Of a stretch of DNA of 64,000 nucleotides, positions 1 through 14,846 are shown one piece after another. A model generated the notes under the pieces. That model saw nothing but the letters and a program-made list of their open reading frames with translations. It had not been told where the DNA came from and did not search any database. The stretch comes from Pterobdella sp. o SKG-2022 (taxonomy: Eukaryota; Annelida; Clitellata; Hirudinida; Piscicolidae). Position 1 is the first letter of the stretch; every line of letters starts with the position of its first letter. Where the stretch lies: contig OZ038320.1 in the NCBI GenBank assembly GCA_964035795.1, forward strand, positions 13,910,776-13,974,775. The letters are read 5' to 3'. The position numbers and the translations under genes were made by a program.

Positions 1-3000
1 TGATGGTAATGTCAATACAGTGTCGAAAAATGCTAAAGTGTCAGACACAAGAAAGAAACAAATGAAAAAAAAAGTTCCCTTAGTAGATTCTCCAACATGC
101 GTGACTAAACCATTTAAGAGCTGCGATGCCGAAATAAATTTATATTTCAAAAAGTCTAAATGCAAATCTGAAACCGTTTTAAATGACCAAAAGCCGAAAT
201 TAAAAACCATTTCATTGCAGAATGGGTCCACTTTCTTAGAAGCCAGAAACAACAGTCTCTCAAGAAAATTCAACAAAACATGTTATAGAAATGTCATATT
301 TCCTAGAGAAGAAACACAAAAGAATGATGCAAAGAGATCTATGGTTGCCAGAAGCATGGCTACTTCAATACCTTCACCCATCTCTAAAGCTTGGAAAGAT
401 TCTCCAAAAAAAATAATCAATAGTAATAAAAAGCAAACTTTAAAAAGGCTCAATAATAAAAAGAATGAAGCAAACAGCTTTGAAAAAACTGCAAAGATAA
501 CAAGAAACGATATGAAATCAAAACTAGTTGAATCTGAAGGTTATTTGTGTTACATGAGTTTTATGGTAGATATATGTTTAGTTACGACATTAAACAACAC
601 AAATTTTTCAATTTTTCAAAATGAAAAATATTAATATCGAAATATGCTTTGAATATTAAAATGATTTTATCTTATAAACTATGATAAAAGTCTGATTTAA
701 TGATATTCATTTATACATTCCTTATCAATATAACAATGTTCAATGGAAACTTTCAAGGATTCAAAAGTCAAGACAGAGTGGGAAAAAGTGATCGAATGAT
801 AGGGGGCATTGAAAATGAAGATGAGGATCGGAGAGGGTCGAAGGGCAGTTCGAAGGATTCCCTGGAAGAAAGTAATGATGACTCCGAAGAAAATACCGTG
901 ACAACAAAAGCAAATAAAAAAGCTATTTATAAAGAAAAAATAAACATAATCAGTGAAGAAGTCAAAATGAATGGTTGTAAGACAAGTTTTAAAAAACTCC
1001 ACACGAATGAAACACATGAATGTGAAAACATACTTGCAAACAAACTAAAAGAAAAGCTTGAGAATCTTAACGGTGAAGTTTGCCCATTCTCTCCATCAAC
1101 TTCATCTTTTCCATTTTTTTCAAAAAACTCTTTTGTCAACAGTTGTGATAGCCCAAGTTTAAATATGAGTGTTATGAGTGGAGTTGCTAAAGTCTCGTTA
1201 GAAAAACTTGAAGTTGAAAACAGCAATTCCAAGTTGTTATTAGACGTTAGTTTGAAAAATAATAATAGTATTCTTGAAACGGAAAAGATTTTCAAAAATG
1301 ATAAAATTGAAGAAAAAATCCAAAATGAAATACACTTCACAAATAACAAACAAGAAAATGAAATAAACAGACAAGGTGATCAAAAAGAAATTGAAAACAT
1401 TCAGCCCAAAACGCCAAAAAACCCCAAAGACCAAACAGAGTTCACTTTCCCTTTATCGCCTTCATCTTCATGTACCCTCTCATCAACATCTTCCTTCAGT
1501 GATTATGCTGTACAAAACAGTGATGAAGACAACAGTTGTAGTGATTCTGACAATAATGGCTCTAAAGATAACACAAAGGATAATGACTTTCAAAAGAATA
1601 AGAGCAACCAAGAATCATTTGCCATAGAGTTATCAAATGGAAACACATCGAACTCTATTTTAAATAATACAGACAAATTTATTGGAACTGAAATTTCTCA
1701 TAGGAAACTAAATGATAACCAAAAACCTTGTTCTTTCCATAACAGCGTTTCTGATATCTTTAATGATCCCACAATGAGACAATATGAGACTTTGTCCACA
1801 ATAAACCAAAACATCCATAGAAAAAACGCTCAAAATATCCAAAAAATTTCACAAAAATCATTTTCACACTCAATTGAAAACTTTTATTCTACACAACTTT
1901 TTCCAAAAGTTCCTCTTATCACATCGACACAAGACAGGAAGGAATGTAGACCAGCACTGAACGCTGATAAAGACATTAAGAACTTGCTTGAGTGGTTCAA
2001 GATTGAAAACTGCAAAATCTTTGATCAATATATAAAAGCTTCTCAAAAAAATATATCTTTAGACAAAGAAAAAACAATTCTTCAAAATGAAAATATCTCT
2101 TTGGAAAAACTAATGAAACTAATAAGAGAAGATTTTGGCAGATGCGAAAAAAATTTGACCAAAAAAATTAACTCCCTCAAAGAAGAAAACGAAATTTCCA
2201 AGTATAATATTTCAATATCAAACATTATGAGTTTAGCTTTTTTAGATATGAATTCAATTATTCGTTTATTCTTTTGTGAATCCCTGAAAAATTCAGATTG
2301 GAGAATGAAAGGCTACTCAAATGCCTGGACCTAACTGACCAACACAGACAAGCATATGAAGTCATGAATAAAGAAATCAAATCTTTGAAAGTGAATACTT
2401 GTTTAATATGTTTTCATTTATATTGTCTCAAGTACTTTTTTTTGGAGTCTTTCACAATCAAATTTTTCACCACTTAATTTATATTTGTAACCCCAAATAT
2501 TAATATGGTTAATAACTATCAATTCATCAGAGTCAACTGCTTGAGACAGAAAAAGATCGTGATTGGCTGGCAAAAAAATCAAAAGATTTGGAAAAAGAAA
2601 TTGAAGACCATAAGTTAGAAGTGGATGAAGTTAGAGATAAGTTTAGCAGAGAACAAAACTTTGAATTAGTTTGCCTCAAAGAAGATATGGATATATGTTT
2701 GAGGGATAATAGACTATTAGCTTTCAAGGTTTTTATTTATTAAACACTTCAACAAATATCATTTGATTGAAAGATTTTTAAAAATTTAAGGTGAAGCAAG
2801 GGGAAAAGAAAAGAAAATTTTACGAGAAAAAAATATCGGAGTTAGAAATGAATAAAATCAATGACAAAAAGCTTTCTAATGGAAATATATTTGAACATGT
2901 AGGCTTCAACACTCCAAATGACGAAGAAAAAAGCACAACTAATAGCGGTGATGAAAACGGTACTAATACTTTTGTACATTCTTCAAATTGTAAAGAATTA

Positions 3001-3615
3001 GCATGTATGTTGAAAAACGCTCAGCAAAAACTCCAAGAAACTAATAAAGACAATGCTCTTCTGACGGAAGCCATAACTTATCTTAAGAAAAAACATCAAT
3101 TATTATCAACGCCCTGTAAACCATCAACACTCCCAACATTTGTTTCATCTCCATCATCATCTTTACTTAATAATGCAGTAATTTCTGATCCTACTGGAAA
3201 CAAAAACTTTGATATATCAGAGAGTAAACTGAATGGCTTAATTTCAAAAACTCCACTTTGTAACAATAGTACATGTTCAAATGACTCTTGTACGAATGTT
3301 TTCACACCTATCATATCGTCAAAATCATTTACACCGACAAAAAATAACTTAGGAACTATAGATGTATCGAAATCTTCAACATCTCTCACTAAATCATTGC
3401 CAAACTTTAGTCAGCCTTACGAGAAAAATCAATTCTCTCAATCTGAAATTGACGCCATTTTTAAGCAACACAAACAAGAGATAAATGCTCTGCTTGTAGT
3501 ATTAAGAAGACGGGAAAAACAATTGATGGATGAAAGACATGAAATGGCAAAAAAGAACAAGCAACTAGAAGAAGTTTTCTCTATAATGATAAAACGAACT
3601 GAATATGTGTCTTAG
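1..3615 (+). CDS. Coiled-coil protein of unknown function, 3' part (5' end outside window)
   Basis: Five exons joined by phase-consistent GT-AG introns: 2-539, 758-2201, 2297-2390, 2531-2728 and 2791-3615 (stop TAG), giving about 1032 residues with the frame still open at the window edge. The first two thirds are low-complexity and rich in Lys, Asn, Ser, Glu and Asp, with clusters of Ser/Thr-Pro sites. A heptad-rich coiled coil runs through the end of exon 2 and exons 3-5 (for example LLETEKDRDWLAKKSKDLEK), and a second charged helix lies near the C-terminus (LRRREKQLMDERHEMAKKNK). There is no signal peptide or membrane segment. A poly(A) signal-like AATAAA lies at 3743-3748. The make-up suggests a cytoskeletal, centrosomal or chromosome-associated scaffold, but I do not recognise the family. 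Confidence is high that it is a gene and low on function. Confidence 0.8.
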
Positions 3616-3930
3616 TTGACTGAGTTCATTCAAAGAACAATCGCTTAATATTTTATAATGATTTCTCATTTAATTCAAGTATTTTTTTCCGAAGATAACT
3701 TCTTTTGTATATTTATTGTTTATCTAATCAAATTTAGTTTTTAATAAATTATCAAAAACTCGTTAATCCTCGTTAATTAGTTTGTGAGATAAGTTTATTA
3801 TTGATGAAATTTTCCATAAACATTCTTAATCACAGTTTTAAATTTTTCATGTGTGCACAGTCGAACTTACTACCCAGTTGTATCTTTAGTTCATCTCTGG
3901 GCATTTATTCTTTTTAATAGCTTATATAGT

Positions 3931-4184
3931 GGACCTTAGAAAGAAATATTTATGAGGTTCCTTTGAACAGTTTTGAAAAGGTTTTCAAAAATTAAAATGT
4001 TTTTATATCATCTTATCAATGTATTTTTCTTAATTGTCTTAAAATTTATAATAGCTTATATAGTTAAAAATTTTAAGACAATTAAGAATAATACATTGAT
4101 AAGATGATATAAAAACATTTTAATTTTTGAAAACCTTTTCAAAACTGTTCAAAAGAACCTCATAAACATTTGTTTCTAAGGTCC
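3931..4184. mobile_element. Long foldback (inverted-repeat) element, MITE-like
   Basis: The sequence from 3931 (GGACCTTAGAAAGAAATATT) is repeated almost exactly in reverse complement ending at 4184, so the element forms a hairpin with arms of about 120 bp and a short AT-rich loop near 4045-4065. It has no coding capacity. The 15-mer AATAGCTTATATAGT lies just left of the element (3916-3930) and again in the loop (4050-4064), which may reflect how the hairpin arose. This is read directly from the sequence; classification as a non-autonomous DNA transposon is inference. Confidence 0.75.
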
Positions 4185-7100
4185 AACGAAAACTCATCAA
4201 GTGCAGCTTCAAGTATTATACTCTGTCTCTATAATTCATCGAATTTATAATACAAAAACTCTTTTTTGAAACTACTTGAGTGTTGAGAGTAATGGAAAAA
4301 TTATTTGGGCAGCTTTCAAGTCATGGAAAGTTCAATGACTTCATGTGGCTATACCAAACAGGGTAAAAGTAGTTGTGAAAAAATTTGAAACGCCAGCAGG
4401 AAAACACGTTTCTCCATTATAAGCATTTGTTCAGCTAATTCAAGTGCTTCAAAACACTGGACAACTTTAAAGATTCAATTTAACAAACTCCTTTTTCAAA
4501 TTCAAGGATGTCGTTTTAAAAGAAATAACATCTGAATAAAAGTTACATCTTCAAAAAATATATGCAAAACCATTAAAGTTTCAAAATCAACATTTAACTC
4601 ATAAATTTTATATATATCCAGAGATTTTTTTCTCCTTGATATCACTACAGCATCACTCATTCACTTTTGTGTCATTGTTAAACTTGCTTCTTTGATGTTC
4701 TGAAGTCTCAAGCACTCTTCCCATAACAACATCGGCTTTTTCTATATTAAAACAGAACTAGTAGACTAATTAACAGGTATGTTTAAAATTCAAAAAAACA
4801 AACCTTTATTTAGAGAATTTTTCTGGAAAGTAAATAAAAATGATGAAATATATCAAATTTAAAATACAGCGTAACTACCATGTTCATAAAAGAGCTGTTG
4901 TTTTGTTGCGACTCCCTAAGTATTCTAGCCAGTTCCTGGGAATTTTAAATATATAATACTTTTTCGAACTACAAAAAAAGTTCATATTTTTCAAATTGAA
5001 TTTTTTTCTCTATCTTCTTGAAAACTGTAAAAATAAGCTTTGGAAGAACTTTCAAACTATGATTTTTTATATTATAAAAAATTTATTTGAACTTGAAAAT
5101 TGTCTGTTTCAACTTTTCGTGTGTTTCGTACTATAAGTTTCTAAATTTTTTAAATAATTTTTATTAGTTAAGTAATTTTGAAGCTTCTATGTTCAACTTC
5201 TTCCATAAGGAATATATTTAAAATTAGTATTTGAAATGCTTACACCAAGACCCTTGACGTAGTAGTTTGGACACTGTAGTCGATCAATAATGTCATCGGA
5301 AAACTCCTGTTATTAATTAATTCAAGAAATATTAGTTTTCCCAACTGTTCACGGAAAGACGCTAGCTTTTGATAAAACTTTCGAAAGGTGTTAAATAGTG
5401 TGGATAACCTTTTTGATAGCTCGGTTCAAATACTCTCTTTTATCTGTGCACAACATTGACACGAAGTTTCCCCGTTGAGCAAAAATTATATCACTGTACA
5501 TACTGGTGAGATATTGGAGCATATATTTGGATTATTTCTAAATACTTAAACCTTCATTACAATCTCCTAAATCACCTCAAATCCATAACCTCCACAACAA
5601 CTTTTTTCAAGTGCTTGAAAACCCACCTCATGATTAAGTCTTATAATCTAAAAACATATAATTTTATATTTTTTTCAGAAAATCAAATTGGTGGAAAGAA
5701 AGAAAGGGTGGATAGAGAGAAGGATTGGATGTGTGTGGATTGAAGTATGAAGCGTGAGGGGCTGGGGCGGATGAGACGGCTTATTTGACTATGTATATAA
5801 ATACATATACTAAAGTGGTCTTGAAGATTTCAACAGTTTCATGCCACTATAATAATATTCTTTGATTATTCGTTTGTTTTCTGTTTGTTTTTGCTTGTTT
5901 GTTTTTTTGTTTGTTTGTTTGTTTGTTTGTTCATAGTTTGCTTTAAATGATAAAAAAGATCCTTCAAATACAAGTTACAACCCTTTAGCTTCCCATTTTC
6001 ACCACATAAACGTAACTTGAATGATGTTTCATAATTGAAAATTTTAAAATTGACGTAAAACTCGAATTTAAACAAGAGTTTAATTTTTTTAAAACTGATT
6101 TAAGTTTATTCATTTATTTATAGAAACTCTTTGATGTTCTTACAAATTAAAACATTGAAACAACAATCTATTATTATTATTATTATTATTAGAAAAATTT
6201 TAAGTGTTTTTAAACTGCTAAAATTACTTTTCTCCTATGATGAGAGTCTTATCAGGCACCAAAAACTCAGAGCCCATCAGCAATCTGAAGAACGGCTCTT
6301 CAGGTTTGCCTGCAAATATTAAAGTTTTAATGTTGAGTTAAGTAACTTCTTGAAATTCGCATTTGGTTATGTATCCTTGAAGCTACAACAAAATCTGAGT
6401 TATGACATTGCATGACACACACTGACCCTTCCATCCTAATCTTGCTGTAGAAGCCTTCGATACTTTCGGCTTCTGAAACATCTACTCCTTTGTTTTATAT
6501 ATTTTACTGTTTTTATTAACAGTCTTCATGATGTTTTTAAAAAAACTTGTCTTTATTTTTTTTAACATCACCTTGAACGTCCAGGTTCCATCCAATTAGG
6601 CACATAATTTATTGTTTTAGAAACCCATAGAAAAAGTGTTTCAGCAAGGTGATCTTATCAAAGCTGAATTTTTAGAAAAATCTAAAGACTGAAACTTAAT
6701 TTTTCATCACATTTCATCATAGTAAGGCTCACCCAAATTGACTAAGTTTGAGTCTGTACTTCAAACACAGCTTCTACTCAACACTTGCTTTACGAATCAA
6801 AAGATTTTCAGCACAAGAAACAAAAAATGATTTTTTCACATTGAAAATCATAACTCTCATTTTATTGCAACTTTATCATACAGTTTCTTTTCAAACAACG
6901 TTTATGCAAATAGTGTTTCACGACGTTTGGTATGATTAACTACAATTCTTGGTTTATTACTTCTCATGCTATTTTTATATTTCTAGGAAAGTTTGAAGCG
7001 AAGATGCATAATTTATGAATTCATTCATTTTGAGAGCTTTGTGTATTATAATATTTTGTATGTTATTGCCTTCAAGGTTTAAGAATTCCACATATACGAG

Positions 7101-7584
7101 AGCCATTGAACTAGTATTTAAATGTCTCTAAAATAGTTATGCTATTTAAAAACATAACATGATGTAAAAATTTTCAAAAAAAAAATAGAAAATAAATAGA
7201 AGTCTACAAATATCTAACCGACTATGTGATAATTTTTGAGATCGACTATCTCTCTGAGCATGTGTGCAATAGGACCAACACCTTGAAGAGACATTTTCGT
7301 TGTTTGAAGTTTTGACAAATATTTTTTTTTGTTTTAAAGTGTTTACTCAAAGTTTTAGTACACATTGTTAAACTTCAAAAATCTTCATGAAGTTCAACAA
7401 AATTTTAATTGGTTATCGCTTTGTACAAATATGAATATAAGGTCCTTCTTTGAAATTTATAAAAATAATTTTTCGAAATATCTAAAGCTATAAAATAAAT
7501 GTTTTATCTGTGCTCAAATGATTTTCAAAATGGAAATACTTGTTCAACTAGAAGCCATAAAGTATAAACACCTGGTAATATTAG
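4185..7584. other. Gene-poor AT-rich spacer
   Basis: No exon chain could be established here. It holds a GTTT/TTTG-rich simple tract at about 5868-5935 and an ATT microsatellite at 6170-6190. A possible short + exon at 6255-6305 has a good acceptor (TTATCAG) and donor (CAG|GTTTGC), with two of three frames open. A GC-richer tract at 5690-5790 is open on the minus strand with proline-rich content. Either could be an upstream exon of a neighbouring gene; neither is supported by homology. Confidence 0.4.
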
Positions 7585-8193
7585 GTTACTCCTGATGACA
7601 GAGTTGGGCTGCAGATTGGTGATGATTATATTAGTGCGGGGTTTTGCTCTGAGAAACTTGGCAAGCCCTTTGAGAGGCAGAATAATTTATGTTTGTCTAC
7701 AAAATGGCAATTTTATTTGGAATTTCATTAAATTTTATTAAACTTTTCAGTGTTTTGTGCTTGATAACTTAATCATGTTTAATGATTTTTAATCATTAGA
7801 AGTCTACCCAAGCATTTTTTGTAGCTGAAGTTGATATCTTGACCTATCACAACTGCGTCTATCTGATAAAAATTATATTATATATTATTTGGCTTCATGA
7901 ACTTTTAAAACAATGATTTAAATTGATTAAAATATAAGATAGTTAAGAACATTTTTTTCCATTAGGAAGTTGAAGAGGTCGCCGGGATCGAGAGGTACCT
8001 GGAATGAAGTATGATAATAGTTTTATAAAACATCGTGAGTTGTGATTTGTTTCAGTTTGAGTATTGGAGCAACCTTGTCATATACAAACACAGTGAACAA
8101 ATGGTTTTGCATTTCTTCCACCATGGAGCCACTGGCACACAAGAAGACCTTGTTCCTGTTTGTCACTGTTCAGCATCAATAAATGTAAAGTAA
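7585..8193 (+). CDS. Unidentified protein, 3' exons only
   Basis: Three exon candidates: 7585-about 7722 (DDRVGLQIGDDYISAG and following), 7966-8008, and terminal exon 8056-8193 ending in TAA. The last two have clean splice sites (TTTTTTTCCATTAG acceptor, GAA|GTATGA donor, TTTGTTTCAG acceptor) and consistent phase, and the last exon is open for 45 codons of well-mixed composition (QMVLHFFHHGATGTQEDLVP). The donor of the first exon is weak (TTT|GTCTAC), so its end is uncertain. The upstream start was not found. The gene converges on the minus-strand gene at 8666-10043. I do not recognise the family. Confidence 0.45.
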
Positions 8194-8665
8194 TTTTTGA
8201 TTCGAGTGTTTTTTTTTCGGAAAAATCAGTGAACGTTTTCGTTTTGACATATTTGGTTATAAGTTAAAATCTGATAAAGTTCGAAAATTTTTCCTTGGTT
8301 TTTTCAACATTTTAATAATTGACGATAGAAAAAATTCCAATATCATTTTAATGTGATGCGGTATTTATAAAGCGCTTTTACTCATAGATCTAAGCGTTTG
8401 CTAAAAGTTTAATATAGCGAAAATACCCCCGGTAACTTTAGATAATTAGCAATAAAAGGAGTATGCTTGTAGCTCCGGCTTATAAAAAATTTTAGCTTTG
8501 CCTTGTTCACTAATTCATGCTGAAACTAGAGGTTTGGAATAATAAAGTGATGGTGAAAAAGTATTTCAAATACATAAGGAATCTATATGCATTTACTTAA
8601 TATAGTTAATATATCGATATTCAAAATAACAATGTTAATTTCAATAAAAATCAATTAATCAATTA

Positions 8666-10043
<1,378 letters not shown>

Positions 10044-11062
10044 TTACTTTTGTCACAAGTTAGTTTGGTAGTTTTATACTTTGGTTTTTAATATGTTTTA
10101 TGCTTTTAGATTCATTTGAAAATTTTTAATTTGAAGTGAGACATAGTCATTGAAGACCTGATTAATGAGAAATAACTCAAGTTATTTTAAGTTTATTATA
10201 AGTTATATATAACTAAGTTATATAATAAAGCTGATTTTTGAGAGTCAATTGATTTAATTTATTCACAATCTTAAAGATGAAGTTTCAAAATAATTTAAAC
10301 TTGTTTTTGTTTACTAAAAAACTAACGTTTTTGAAAGAAAAATAGTTTTCGGAAATACAAAAACGTGATATAGTTGTAAATGAAGTGAACGAATAAACAG
10401 ATGCCTTTTTTATTAACTTATCGAACGTTTCGACTGCCGTGTGAGTGCTCAATTGATTTTGGGTAGTTTCAATAACTACGCTTAAAAATGGTGAAACACA
10501 ACACAGAATTAGTTTGAGAAACTTTGTGTTGTCTTTCACCAGACTCTGTAGGTTAACACTCATCATCTTTCAAAACATTTTTTTGTTTGTATTTATTTTT
10601 ATAAATGTTAATTATGCAATATTTATAAAGTTCAACCAAAAAATAATTTTATGGAACAAACTAATGAGAGGATTATGAAAAAAGGCAAATTCTGAAAGAA
10701 AAGTAAAATGCTCTAGTTACATCGAGCAGTGTTCAAAATTCATTGCTCATTTGAACTGTTATTAAGAGTAAAAACGTGAGATTATATGAATAAATATACT
10801 GTTATGCCTTATTTCAAGTTTATTCTTAGAGGATTAAGAATTTATACACAAGAAGTAACACCAAGTTTTTCAATGGTGAATCACTAAAGGCACATAAAGA
10901 ATTTATTTTCTAATGGTTTTTATGACTGTTGAAGATGGTTTCTGTGCTTTAACCACGAGAAGTGCCTGCGATGAATTATTTCAAATGTATAAGTCTTAAT
11001 CGTGAAGAAACGTTGTTTTTAATATAAAATGACTAAAATTAAAAATAATTGCAATTGAGACT
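10044..11062. other. Intergenic spacer
   Basis: AT-rich sequence between two minus-strand genes. A 93-codon minus-strand reading frame at 10285-10566 lacks splice signals and family similarity and is not called. Nothing else was recognised. Confidence 0.5.
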
Positions 11063-13507
11063 TTAAAAAGTTCTTGAACCATTAATATAAGTTTGATTAG
11101 CCAGTGAGACGGGAGGTTGGTTGGAGGTGAAGACGAATTGAGCTGGTAGCACCCTGTTATGTCTGACAGGTATGTCCTGTGAAGTTCAACCATTATGATT
11201 GTTTGTCCAAGTTCAGTTTTATACGATGAAAAATAATTAACATAAACTATTAGTTAGTTTTTAAATTTCCTTCAATGGCATTGTAGCTGCAACATGAATG
11301 TTGATGGCTGAAACCCAAAGGCAAAGATTGGTCTTTAAGAGATCAAAAATGCTTTACATTTACAATAAAGTTAAATAAAAATGTGATGTGGTGTCTGGGT
11401 GACCAGCAGAGGCTATGGATGCATATGTGTGCCTGTATCGAGGCACTGCCCACCTCAAATGAGCACCAAGAATCAGGTGCTTAATTAAGGATTTTTTGAG
11501 ATTATTATAAACTTTTCAGATATTAAATTCTAAACAATGCTCAAAACAAAATGATTGTAAGATCAAGCTGACGGAAGCGTTGGTATAGTCTTGAGGGCCA
11601 CATAGGACGCTGAGACAGGTGGCCATTGCAAAGATGCTGATCACCAGCTCCACCAAGCCTGTAGTGATTTTTGTTATTTGCACCATGAAATAATAGTCAT
11701 AAATATATATCAATCTATTAATATATTGAATGGGGGTAAGAGAAAAGTTGGAATCTAGTTTTGAGCCAAGTCTAACTTTTTGGGCTATTATTTTAAAAAT
11801 GCATTTAGTCAAACTTCAAATAGCTCTTATGATGAATGTTTTTGAATTTTTAAAAAATTTTAAACAAAAATATAAAAAAACATTTAAATTCGAAAAAGCA
11901 TAAACACTAGATACAACACTTCACAGACGTTGAAAACCATAGCGTTTGAGACGCCGGAGTTAAAAATTGTATTCAAAATTATTGAATCATTGAAAAACGA
12001 AAAAAAAATTTTATATTTTCTAAATTCCATCAAGCTTTGAATCGTAGGAATGATTATACAACTACATACCCACAGTTGCCAGAAGAGCATCAATTACCAC
12101 TGCACCCACCCACTGCAAGGTAAACACACGTTTCAATCAGTCTGAAGTCTTATTAGTGTAACTCACGTTTATATTATTTGGACTGGTAGCCACTTTATAA
12201 GAACACTGTCTCTCTGCTGCAAATACATTTTGTTATTGTCCTTATCTTTATGTCGTTCAAATTGTTTTGGAGGTTCAAACCAGATTTTATAATGATGAAT
12301 CTTATTTTATTAAAAAAATAAGAAGCATGTTACAGTTTTCACTTAAAACATATAGTCTTTTAGATATCTCACTAGCCTACGAAAAAAGAGTAGGACAAAC
12401 AATCCATCCTGTTTTCCTATAGAAGCTTTTACCGTCCATTAAATTTTTAATTTCAAACATGCAACAATATGCACAACCATTTAATTAATTTTTTTAAATA
12501 TTATGAGTAACCGCTATCGAGTCTGAGGTTGTTCATGTGAGCAGAGTAGGTAGCCAACGAGAACTGAATGCCTGCCAAGACCATGTTGATGGTGGATAGT
12601 ACGAGAGTTGTAATTATCTGCAAGTGGCATGTATTGAAAAAATTTTAATAATTGAAAACAATAAAAAATTTTTATCAAGGCTTTTATAATTTATTAATTA
12701 TTTAGATCAATATTATTTAGAAATAATTTTTTACTGATATTGATTTGATTAACAATTCCATCAATACAATTTCTGATTCAAACTTACTATTTTTAAAATA
12801 TTTTTAAAATTGAAAAAATGAATTTCGAAATTTAAAATTCACCAAAAACGTGGTTCTCTTTGTCGCAGAAAACCACCCGAGGGCTCCCGCAATGAAGTAC
12901 TTAAAAGTAGGTTATATTGAAAACTATGGTTGTTTTATCCAATTCATCTGAAAGCTTTAAGTTTCATGGAATCGTTTCATAAATTTATTTTTTTATAAAA
13001 TTTTTTCGAGAGACCTATGCATAGTCTAACATTGACATATTGACATGTTTCTCACCATGACACCCGACCAGATGCCGTAGCCTATGAGGCCCAACACACC
13101 ACACTCCAAAGGACTTGCTATTCCTGTAATCAAAATTGAAACTCTTGTTTTGCATAGTAATTAATGATTATGTCATCACGTTTTGAAACTGACAGAGAAT
13201 TATTATTTTTTCAGAATACTTCATATACAAACGTTTAAACTTCAACGATGAAATATTAGCAGAAATTATATAAAATTGGTCAATTTTTAATTTTGTTCAG
13301 ATAAAAATTAAAATTGCGTTGGTTAACTTGAAGTTTGATTAAAAATTTCAACTTCTAAAAAATCAGGTTCAAATTAAGTATAGCTCACTGACCTAGTATG
13401 ATGGAGAAGATGCCACAGAAGACCTGAAGGAAGGCACATATGTAGACGCAAGAAAGGTCGTACGAGTCATATGAACGTTTGAGTCGTGGTGATTGCACGA
13501 TGAAGAC
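11063..13507 (-). CDS. Four-span membrane protein, MS4A/CD20-like architecture
   Basis: Seven phase-matched minus-strand exons: 13393-13507, 13056-13123, 12512-12617, 12167-12216, 12070-12112, 11573-11658 and 11063-11176 (stop TAA), giving about 193 residues. Four hydrophobic segments fall on successive exons: TM1 YICAFLQVFCGIFSIILG, TM2 CGVLGLIGYGIWSGV, TM3 TTLVLSTINMVLAGIQFSLA and TM4, split over two exons, ending LVELVISIFAMATCLSVLCG. A Cys-containing loop (AERQCSYKVATSP) sits between TM3 and TM4, and the tail is polar. Spacing and the late Gly/Cys after TM4 resemble the MS4A family of tetraspan proteins; this is architectural similarity only. The start exon is uncertain: a phase-0 candidate is ATG AGA GTG at 14148-14168 with donor GTAGTT. 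Confidence 0.75.
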
Positions 13508-14521
13508 CTTCAAATCAAAACATGGTTTTTTAACCAATCTGGTATAGTCTACTTATGTTCTTTTTTAAGAAGAGCATGTAAGGATGACGCTTATTAAGTA
13601 AATTATAGCATCCCTTGTTACAATTTTCTGCTCTTACAGACACTGTTTCATTGGAAAAACACTTTTTGTAAAACTGGTACTAAATAAAAGTTTAATAAAA
13701 AATTAAGACACAGGAATGCTGATTTATGTATAGTCATGAATGACGAAAAACAATATCACGAGATAGAAAAAAGGATACTTTTAAACTGTTAAAGAATTGG
13801 TTTCAGCTTTACGAAGTATTTATTTATATAAAATAATTTTCTACAATCTAGTCAACAAATAGTATTTATGATTGTTTATGTAAAACATTAGAAAATGTTT
13901 ATATATCTAAAGTTTAAAGAAATTAAAGACCTGACTGTTTGAAATCTGTTGTAAGCCTTTGAAATATCATAGTTTGTTACTAATGGAATAAAAATTCAAA
14001 ACAGCATCAAGAAATTTAATTAAAATATGTAATTTGGGTGGATACCTTGATTTGGAAATGACATTTTCAAGTGATTAGATAAGGTGCAAGATGCTTCGAG
14101 TTAGTCTTGCTTCATACAATTATGCATCGATACTACCAGTTAACTACATAGTCTTTTTGCACTCTCATCGTTTATTTCATGTTCAAAAAAACTTACAGAC
14201 TTATGTATGAGTTTATTATCAAAAACCTTCAAAAATTTTTGGTAGTCCAAGAAATGCAGTAAATAGGTTTATAGATATAAACTTATTCGGATATAAGCTA
14301 AGAATTTTTTGAATTGAGCAAACCAATGATAACATCAACATTAATACTGAGAAGTTATTGTATGATAGCCAAGGTGAGTCAACAGATGTGTATGGATCCC
14401 ATTGATCAGTGTGCGAGTAGATGAGGTTTTGTGCGTATGAAATTAATTGAAAAAACTATTTTTTTAGTCAATCTGTACTTATTTTCAAAAATTATTTCAA
14501 AATTATCAAAATATATCACTT
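13508..14521. other. Probable first intron or upstream region of the tetraspan gene
   Basis: AT-rich, with no confirmed exon. It holds the tentative minus-strand start exon 14148-14168. A perfect-looking plus-strand donor (CAAG|GTGAGT) at about 14374 follows an open stretch but has no supporting neighbours. Confidence 0.35.

Positions 14522-14846
<325 letters not shown>

Noticed and set aside
697..1434. Minus-strand reading frames of 60-140 codons opposite the coiled-coil gene
   Set aside because: They are antisense shadows of the long plus-strand exon, rich in Phe/Ile/Ser, with no splice structure.
10285..10566. 93-codon minus-strand frame
   Set aside because: No supporting splice sites, no recognisable motif, AT-driven composition.
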